DNA of 64,000 nt from Acanthococcus lagerstroemiae (lineage: Eukaryota > Arthropoda > Insecta > Hemiptera > Eriococcidae): positions 17,670,001 to 17,734,000 of the forward strand of contig CM063106.1 in the NCBI GenBank assembly GCA_031841125.1, read 5' to 3'. Under the pieces are notes generated by a model, which saw nothing but the letters and a program-made list of their open reading frames with translations, did not search any database and was not told the DNA's origin. Below are positions 57,177 to 64,000 of the stretch, piece after piece. Each line of letters begins with the position of its first letter. Position 1 is the first letter of the stretch. The position numbers and the translations under genes are program-made.

Positions 57177-58992
57177 TAGGGTGGTCCTTATTCAGTCTTG
57201 GCAAAAGAAAATTCATCTTTTCGGTCTGGCCATCCCGAAGATTAGTTCCATGGGCTGGAAAAACATTTTCTGCAAAGTATGGGTCTGACCCGTGCCGATG
57301 CCGCAAGAGAGGAGAAATTCTTATGGAAATGAGCATTGATTTTTAGAATTTGAGTTTCAGTTGTTGGGGGAGCATTCCGATTTTAGCCTGAAAATTATTT
57401 AATTTTCCGAATAGAGATCTGAAGGGTCGCTGAATTCATTTTATGGGGTTGTTTCCCCCTCCTCTGAACTACTCACGCTCTACGGGAGACTATTTTCCAG
57501 TTACTCCAGTTTCCCTTTTTTACGTTTTTTACGTCGATAGTTCAAGTTTTTGGATCGCTGGATCCGTTTCTAGGATCATTTCATTTTTCTTCTACCCTTA
57601 ATGCTCCACGGAGGCTAATCATAAATTGCTCCGATTTTGCTGGCATCCGAGTTCTTTACGCCGATAGTACGGGTTTTTAAGTTCATTGAATCCGTTTTTT
57701 GGGGTGGGGTCATTTCTTCTCTCCTCTTCACTCTTGAGTCTCCACGGGGGCTAATCCCCAATTACTCCTATTTCCTCAAAAGTTGAGACCTTATGTTGTT
57801 ATTAGGGTTTCGTGAGACCCTCAATCCGTTTCTAAATTTGTGTCTCTCTTCTCCCTTAACCCTTCAGGTTCTACATGTGGGTAACCTGCGATTAATTATT
57901 CAATTTTAAAATTCTTTAAGCAGAGTAAATGCGTAGGGTTTTCTCATAGAGCCTGATGAGGGGAAAAAAATCAGAAGTTGCAAATAAGGACCACTTTCGT
58001 GTATACTAATTTCTGTTAGTTACTTGAAGAGGTAAGCAAATATACGAGTATTGCGGCTCTCCATGCTCCATGTAGCATGCAGTATCCTAAATCAAGGCTA
58101 CGCAAATTTTGATTCTAATTCTGCGTACAGTTCTTAATCAAAGGAATGGCCTCAATTAAAGATAAAAAAGAGAACGCAATATGTGATATAGAATTAATAT
58201 GACGAGTCCGCAAAGAAAGTGTTTGAAGGAGAACTTCTTCACAGATAGATTCAGAGACAAAAAAAAAAAATTGTTTTGACATATTTTCAAATGTATATCA
58301 TTCAATGCTCACCCGTCCCTCCGATCAAAGTCTGAAGGGTTGAAAAATAAGGAAAAGTATCTCAGAAATGAATTCAGCAACCCACAAAATACTATTTTCT
58401 ACATAAAAACAGTGTAAAAATTGAAGTAATTGCATATTCACCCCCTGTGGAGCTGAAGGGTTGAGAAAAGGTAAGAAAAGAACCCAGAAACGGATTCAGA
58501 TACTTAGAAAACTCAACTGGCAACTCAATTCGGAAATTTGATTTATTAAAGATCAGCTTTCTGTAGTGGAGTCCCAAGGGTGGATGGGAGAAGAAAATGA
58601 CCCTTAAAACGGATTCAGCGGCTCTAAAAAATTCGTATTAGTGGTGTAAGGAACTTAAAAATCGAGGAAATTAAAGTAATTGAAGACCCCCTGTGGAACC
58701 TCAAAATGTTGAGAGGGGGAAAAGAAGAACTCATCAAGTGGATGCACCCCCTTCCCCCGAAAAACTCTTATAAGAAAAACGCGATTATGCTCATATAGGG
58801 AGGCTTCCCCGCGATTGAAATTCAAATTCCAAAAACCATTGGTAATTCTCAGAAGAACTTTTTCTCCTTTGCGACATTGGTAAGCCTTCTCTGATTTTGC
58901 TCAGACGTTGCAGCATTTTTTTAAAATTAACTAGAACCGATCTAGGGGATAGCCCATTAAGAAATCAGAAGTCGGAAATAAGGGCCACCCTA
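57177..58992. mobile_element. TIR element I (1812 bp) with inverted minisatellite arms, TA flanks
   Basis: Left end GGGTGGTCCTTATT, right end AATAAGGGCCACCC (one mismatch), each next to TA (57177-57178, 58991-58992). The arms 57360-57890 and 58250-58760 hold diverged units of about 130-150 bp in opposite orientation (phrases GGATCCGTTTCT, CTCCACGGAGGCTAAT, CAATTACTCC in the left arm; their complements in the right). A copy of the terminal phrase AAATCAGAAGTTGCAAATAAGGACCAC lies at 57969-57995, near the middle. Non-coding. Confidence 0.75.
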
Positions 58993-59460
58993 CTTTGTGT
59001 CCTTCATTATCTGCTCTTCATAGCTCATTCTCTGCATTCCTTTCCAGTTCATTCCCTCGACCATTCCCTCTAGCAGTAATGACAATATCCCTGGGTGTCT
59101 TATGTTACCTAAGTCCTATAATTTTAACTCTCCTCTTTATTATATTCCAAATTTCTCTTTTCCTTCGTAATCGCCTCAATACTTCCTCATTCCTGATCAT
59201 TTCTGTCCATTTGATTTTCAACATTCTTTGATAACACCGCATTTCAAAAACGTCTATCATTGTTCTTTCTAGTGTTCCTATTGTCTAGGTCTCGCATCCA
59301 TACAGTGTTTATACTCCAAATAAATACGTTTGAAGAAATCTCAACCTTACTTTTAATGGACAGTATACTAACACTTTTTGGAATATTTGAACAAGTCGGG
59401 CATGTGTAGAACAATTTTCTATAGTTAGAAACACCCCTTCCCCTCAACTTTCAAATTTTG
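58993..59460. other. No recognisable gene
   Basis: T-rich. A 78-codon frame at 58995-59231 is leucine/serine/phenylalanine-rich and looks like chance or a decayed LINE C-terminal region on the opposite strand (59447-59244: W-M-R-D-L-D-N-R-N-T-R-K-N). Not supportable as a gene. Confidence 0.3.
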
Positions 59461-59461
59461 G

Positions 59462-59650
59462 TTTAAGACTGCTTAAGACCTGTTTAAGGCTCTTCCAAAC
59501 TAGATTCAGACTTCGATGAAGACTTCTGAGGACTCGAGACTTGTTTACAGACTCTTGTAGGCTTTTTTGAGATTCGATAGGAATCGTCCAGACTTTGTAC
59601 AGACCAACTAAGTCTCTTCAAGACTTGTATAAAACTTTTTTTAATACAGG
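59462..59650 (+). repeat. Degenerate CAAGACTTTT-type array
   Basis: TTAAGACTGCTTAAGACCTG, GACTTCGATGAAGACTTC, GAGACTTGTTTACAGACTC and CTTCAAGACTTG occur at 15-25-base spacing, the third tract of this repeat in the window. Confidence 0.55.
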
Positions 59651-61080
59651 CGAGAACGAAGTGCCACGGAGAGATGGCAAGATCAAAGCGATTGTTAAGG
59701 GCATTTGGAATTATAATAAAAGAGCCCGCACAGGGATCGCAGAAAATTATTTACTAACATCATCTTTGTTACTGTACGAATGCTCTCGTTTTTGAGATCT
59801 TGTACTATATGTGACAGTCCATTTCTCCAAATGATGCGTTGATTAAAACTACCTCATGGGATCCTTGAAATCGAGATCGTATTCCCCATGTGTTTCTGCA
59901 GTAGGTCGATCACCACGACTACTCTTGTGGGATGGAAAGAGGGTCCACGTATGAAAGTTCTTCTGGTCGTGAGATTTCATCAGCCAGTCTACAAAGTCGA
60001 CGTGGCCATAGACCTGGTACGTACAGACGCATCATATCACCTCGGTATTTTTCCAGTACTTCGTAACAGAAATCTCCGAGATAAAGCTCGGTAAATTATT
60101 TCGGAACTGCTTCCAGATAACCATCTTTTATTCTCATAAAGTTCCCTTGTCTTTCTCATTCATCCGGCGCGAATCTTCTTCCGCTTTCATGCGGCACATG
60201 ATGGCTGACGGTTGATTCCGGAGGTGCGAGATTCGCCGAGTCTGTGGCTTCCAACGCGTTGAAGATTTCCGAAATTCCGACCTCTGAACTCCGCCACTTT
60301 CTAGCCAGTTTTGCATACAGGACGTGTAAAAATTCCACGATTCGCTCACTTAATAATTCAGTTTTTCGCATCGTGGTTTATTGTTTCGTATACGTCGTGC
60401 CCACTGAGCTATAACTTGTGGGTATGTGTACGATCACGAGTCCGGTCCAGCCCGCCTTCCCGAGGAAATGCCCGTACAGTCGGTGCAGGAGAAGGTTAGT
60501 GAAATGCCCGGGTTTGTCGTTCAGGCGACATTTTTAACCCCGTTCACCCTTCGTGCAGAAGTGAAAGTGTCTCATAACACGAGGCGTCAAAAAACAGTCA
60601 TAATTGCGCATGTACGTGAGCGGTTTTACGCTTGATATAATTAATATTCCGTTTGCGTTCCTAGGTTGTGGCTTCATGCAGCTTGTATACAAGTACGTAT
60701 AAATTCTTCGCAATGCTCCTCGAAACATAGCACGCCGCTCCCCGGCGAGTCTATACAATCTTACGGGTCTTATGAAGCAAAGATCGCAGCCTTCCGACGG
60801 GTATACCCCATTCGGGCGATCATTATAAATGACACGAGTAACGCATCGATGAGCCCATTTATAGCTGAAATTATGGTATTTTACGATTTCGGCAACGAAA
60901 CTGCTAAAGTGAATGTGATAGTAGCTGGCAAAAGTGGGAGGTGGTGTGAAATGATGCGCATGACTTGGCCGCGCTATTTATGTATAATGCGCGGTAGCTG
61001 AGCGTGAATGGTCGGACATGTCAGTCTCTGCAGACAGAAATCAAAAATAAATGAAGGATAGCTTATATCCAAGAACACCT
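59651..61080. other. GC-balanced, non-repetitive stretch; no gene assigned
   Basis: From about 59850 to 61000 CpG dinucleotides are frequent and frames on both strands are open for 60-111 codons (for example 60666-61001 plus), all without domains. Composition is like 31.6-32.9 kb and 50.7-51.9 kb. It could be promoter-proximal or an unrecognised non-coding transcript. Confidence 0.25.
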
Positions 61081-61659
61081 TTGAGATTCTAATCATGGAC
61101 TGTCACAGACGTCCATTTATGATGTCAGTGTAAACAAATGTTGAACCCAATGATTAACCAATGACATCGTGGCTATACATCCGAGTCTTCGTATTTTAAA
61201 AGCTATGTTTCTTTTTTGTCATATCTGGCCGAGAGGCGGACTTATTTGAGATAAATTAGTACAAGAAAAATATGTGTAGTCAAAGGGAAGACTTATGTGA
61301 AACAGGCTGATACTGCGAAAGCTTTAGTTGTTGCTATGCTACGTAGACTTAATTGGAAACAGAACGAAGAATTCTTCTTGACAGACCCAAAATATACCAC
61401 AGACACATGGAAGACCAAAGATATGGCTGAAATATTCCAGCATGTACTATACTACTCGCACATCAAATTAGTTAAAATGTGCATATAAGGCAAAGTATTC
61501 TCACTGAGAGCAGAATAGTAATTCCTTTCTTAAAGTACAGTGTTTGGTTAAGAATGCAACTCCCGTGGTCATTCGCAGAATTGACTAAAATTTACATTGA
61601 AACAAATGTTGGCACGAACCATCAGGTACTTTTTGACATGATATTGCGATCGAATTCAA
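61081..61659 (+). repeat. Repeat H, first unit of the terminal tandem array
   Basis: It is homologous to 29815-30345. It contains ACAGACCCAAAATATACCAC, ATGGAAGACCAAAGATATGG, CTACTCGCACATCAAA, CACTGAGAGCAGAATAGTA, GTTAAGAATGCAACT and CATTGAAACAAATGTT; these recur in order at 62820-63055. A 63-codon frame at 61297-61488 is chance. It is cut at GAATTCAA by hAT copy C3. Confidence 0.7.
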
Positions 61660-62686
61660 CAGTGGCGTGCTGTGAGTTTTCCTAGGAGGTAAGCGATGAG
61701 CGTAGAGGTGAAGTAAAAATCAGAATAAAAGTATGAAGTATGCTATTACAAAACGGCATTGATGGAAATTAGAAAGTCCCAAGTGACTCAACTCAAAATT
61801 ACCAAATAAGTATCAAAGTCAAAAAAAAAACCTTTGACTTGTTGGATTTTTTCAACTCCGCCTGATTGAGATTGTAAATTTTCCCAATTGCTGAATGAAA
61901 AATTCTTACCAGGGGGAGGGGGAGTTGCCCCGCAATCGGTACGTCCCTGCATAGACATGGCCAACAAAACAGTTTTCCACCATCTTCACAACCGGTTAAG
62001 GGCGATACGTAGAAATGTCCAGCAAAAATTGAACCACCTTTCATTTGCTTAGTTTTCAAAACTGATAATTCTGGTATTGGCTTATCACCCTCAATACATA
62101 AATTCTAATTGTTAATTAAAAGTAAATCGCAAAAAAGGTTTTTCAATAAGATCCCGAGTACGCATTTTGGGGCAAAAAGAAAATCGAAGCATTAAACAAA
62201 TATATACATAGAACATTGATCACGTTTCACTATCAACTTCGACGTTCAACTAGCCATAAGCGATATTAAAATCACTTACAAAACGCACAGTTTTCATCGC
62301 GTTAAACATGCTAGTGTGTTTTTGTATTGGTCATCAACACAGAGGCGGAGTGTAAGTCGTGTATAAGTTTACGTGTAATATGAAAAATAAGCGATTTTCG
62401 GATCGCTGCCCTGATACTAATAAATACAAATACGTACAAGCTGATTGCCAAACAGTGAACGCTTCTGTTTTAACTATTTCCTCAACCACCGATAGGCGGC
62501 GCCATTTGTTCAATGTGAATTTATGAATGTAATAGAGGCAACAGGATCGCTTCTTTCTTTGCCCAATGTTTCATATCTTTTATTTGTTACAAGTTTATAT
62601 ATTATATGAAAACATGTTTTCTGGGTATTTTTCAGGGTAAGCGGCGCTCAACTCGCTTACCTGGAATGCACGCCGCTGGAATTTAA
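61652..62686. mobile_element. hAT element C3 (1019 bp) inserted in repeat H
   Basis: The element 61660-62678 begins CAGTGGCGTGCTG and ends GCACGCCGCTG. Flanking 8-mers GAATTCAA and GAATTTAA differ at one base. The unoccupied site GATCGAATTCAACATGGAATG is present at about 63101-63121 in the next repeat unit. Compared with C1/C2, C3 lacks the D element at AGCGTAGA but has a D element (D3, left part deleted) ending at 61949. Confidence 0.9.
61770..61949. mobile_element. hAT MITE D3, left-deleted, in C3
   Basis: The right end ATCGGTACGTCCCTG is followed by CATAGACA, equivalent to the AATAGACA duplication of D4. The left terminus and the adjoining part of C3 are missing, so one deletion removed both. 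The remaining text is co-linear with D4. Confidence 0.75.
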
Positions 62687-63321
62687 CATGGAATGCAATA
62701 CAAAAGTCGAGTTATCATGTTAAAATCGACTTATACGGATCGAATGTAGCATTGCAAGTTTTGGTTTTTGCTGTGCTACATATAGACTTCACTGAAGACA
62801 GAATGAAGAATACTTTTTGACAGACCCAGGATATACCACAGACACACGGGAGACCAACGAAGATATGGCTCAAATATTTTAGTATACACTCGTATTTTAC
62901 TACTCGCACATAAAATTTGTTGCAGATGTGTATATAAGGCAACGCATTTTCACTAAGAGCAGAATAGTATTTTACTTTCTTAAAGTACTGTATTTGGTTA
63001 AGAATGCAACTAAAGTAGTCATTCACAGACTTGACTGATATTTTCATTGAAACAAATGTTCGCAAGTACCATCTGGTACTTCTTTGACACCATATTGTGA
63101 TCGAATTCAACATGGAATGCAATATAAAAATCGAGTTATAAAATTGATTTATGGATTGAAAATGTAGCATCGAAAGTTTTGGTTTTTGCTATGCTGTATA
63201 GACCTCATGGCAGACTCAGAATACGCCACAGACACATATGGGAGACCGAAGATATGTAGCTCCAATGTTCTGGTATCTATACTACTCACACTTAAAATTG
63301 GTAGCAAACGTGCATGTAAGG
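62679..63321 (+). repeat. Repeat H, tandem units 2 and 3 (period about 420 bp)
   Basis: GAATTnAACATGGAATGCAATA starts at 62679 and again at about 63105, each followed by AAAAnTCGAGTTAT, GTAGCATnG and AAGTTTTGGTTTTTGCT. Unit 3 is shortened (it lacks the central 150 bases or so) and is interrupted by hAT copy C4 at 63322. No coding. Confidence 0.75.
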
Positions 63322-63475
63322 CAGTAGCGTGCGGTGATTTTTCCTAGGAGGTAAGCGATAAGCCTAGAGATGAAGCAAAATTCAGAATAAAAGTATGAAA
63401 CATGCTACTATATAAAACGGCATTGATGAAAATATTCAAATTGTCGTATCTCTGTGTGGGGGACATTCCATATGC

Positions 63476-63560
63476 ATTTGAGGAGTTATCTGTCATAAGG
63501 GCCCCTGACGAATAGGATTCCTATTCGTCAGGGGCCCTTTTGACAGATAACTCCTCATTT
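63476..63560. mobile_element. Foldback element, copy 2 (77 bp) with ATTT flanks, in C4
   Basis: 63480-63556 folds into a hairpin of about 38-bp arms with almost no loop: GAGGAGTTATCTGTCA ... TGACAGATAACTCCTC outside, CCCCTGACGAATAGGA/TCCTATTCGTCAGGGG inside, one mismatch. ATTT flanks both sides. The empty site is visible in C1 (CATACGCATTTATC, about 33478) and C2 (CATATGCATTTTTC, about 36175). Confidence 0.85.
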
Positions 63561-63579
63561 ATTATTTTCTGTGACGAAT

Positions 63580-63857
63580 AATAGACACAGGGACGAACCA
63601 CCGAAGATATTTTCCTTGGGGGAGGGAGGAGGGGCGGGGCTAAAATGTGAAAGTTCAAACTAGCTCAACTCAAAATTACCAAGTATCAAAGCAAAAAAAA
63701 AACTTTTGACTTGTTGAATTTGTCCACTTCGCAACTCAATTCCCAAGTATCAAAGCAACAGGAAAATAAACCTTTTGACTTGTTGGTTTTTTTTTCCAAC
63801 TCTATTCTTCAAGAGGGGGGGGGATTGCACCCTTATCGGTACGTCCCTGAATAGACA
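63580..63857. mobile_element. hAT MITE D4 (262 bp), perfect 8-bp duplication, in C4
   Basis: The element 63588-63849 begins CAGGGACGAACCACC and ends TCGGTACGTCCCTG. AATAGACA flanks both sides (63580-63587, 63850-63857). The empty site AATAATAGACATGG stands in C1 and C2. Confidence 0.92.
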
Positions 63858-64000
63858 TGTTAAAAATATTAATTATTCTGGTTTAGGCTTCCCATCATTA
63901 ATAATTTCTAATCGTTCATTAAGAGAAAGTTGCAAAAACGGTTTTTCAATAAGATCTCAAATACGCATTTTGTAGGCGCAAAAAAAAAAAACAAAAAAAA

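Larger units (their letters stand above)
63322..64000. mobile_element. hAT element C4, running off the window
   Basis: The left end CAGTAGCGTGCGG follows the 8-mer ATGTAAGG. The sequence is co-linear with C3 (no D at the AGCGTAGA position; the site reads AGCCTAGA) and carries the foldback element at 63480 and D4 at 63588. The right terminus lies beyond 64000. Confidence 0.85.

Noticed and set aside
58995..59231. Leucine/phenylalanine-rich frame as a membrane protein
   Set aside because: It is a T-rich strand effect; the opposite strand faintly recalls a LINE tail, too weak to annotate.
1..64000. CRISPR arrays, operons, bacterial or viral genes
   Set aside because: No regularly spaced identical repeats with unique spacers, no compact gene strings, and no capsid, envelope or polymerase motifs of viruses were seen. 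The reverse-transcriptase material is LINE and Penelope type.

Overview
This window looks like a piece of an AT-rich, transposon-laden arthropod (most likely insect) nuclear genome. The evidence is the one clear host gene, an intron-split UNC93-like membrane protein that reads like an insect orthologue, together with RTE-type LINEs, a Penelope-like element with a GIY-YIG nuclease segment, hAT and TA-target DNA transposons, tRNA-derived SINE heads, long homopolymer runs, and no compact operon-like coding. Nothing bacterial or viral was recognised.

Layout. 1-8.9 kb: a tRNA-Ser-like SINE head, degenerate minisatellites, a 1.15 kb TA-flanked TIR element carrying a LINE 3' fragment, and a short hAT MITE. 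8.9-10.4 kb: a Penelope-like insertion arranged as an inverted dimer between 13-bp target duplications; one arm has a hammerhead-ribozyme-like motif and the other lacks it. 10.4-17.7 kb: mostly non-coding, with minisatellites, a 130-bp tandem repeat, a LINE tail and two unrecognised GC-richer patches. 17.7-21.7 kb (minus strand): two exons of the UNC93-like gene, joined by a 3.04 kb phase-1 intron that is full of degenerate repeats. 21.8-27.5 kb: little beyond a direct duplication and T-rich repeats. 27.5-28.4 kb: an isolated GC-rich block with three successive hairpins whose 18-nt loops are conserved while their stems differ compensatorily. 28.9-32.9 kb: short unrecognised ORFs, a dispersed repeat and a small hAT MITE. 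33-37 kb: two 1.3 kb hAT elements with perfect 8-bp target duplications, each containing a smaller hAT element at the same internal position. 42.9-43.7 kb: a broken transposase-like reading frame. 46.7-50.6 kb: more small hAT elements and degenerate CAAGACTTTT-type repeats. 52.5-56.3 kb: two RTE-like LINE copies, each broken by a DNA transposon at a site where the reading frame can still be followed across the junction, plus a small foldback element. 57.2-59.0 kb: a TIR element with minisatellite arrays in opposite orientation. 61-64 kb: a roughly 420-bp tandem repeat interrupted by two more large hAT copies.

The only confident host coding sequence is the UNC93-like gene. Almost everything else readable is mobile-element debris, and its nesting gives relative insertion ages. 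The window is therefore most useful as a transposon record: empty and filled sites sit side by side, so several target duplications can be checked internally. The three covarying hairpins at 27.57-27.72 kb and the two ATTT-flanked foldbacks (52.55 and 63.48 kb) are the items I could not match to anything I know.
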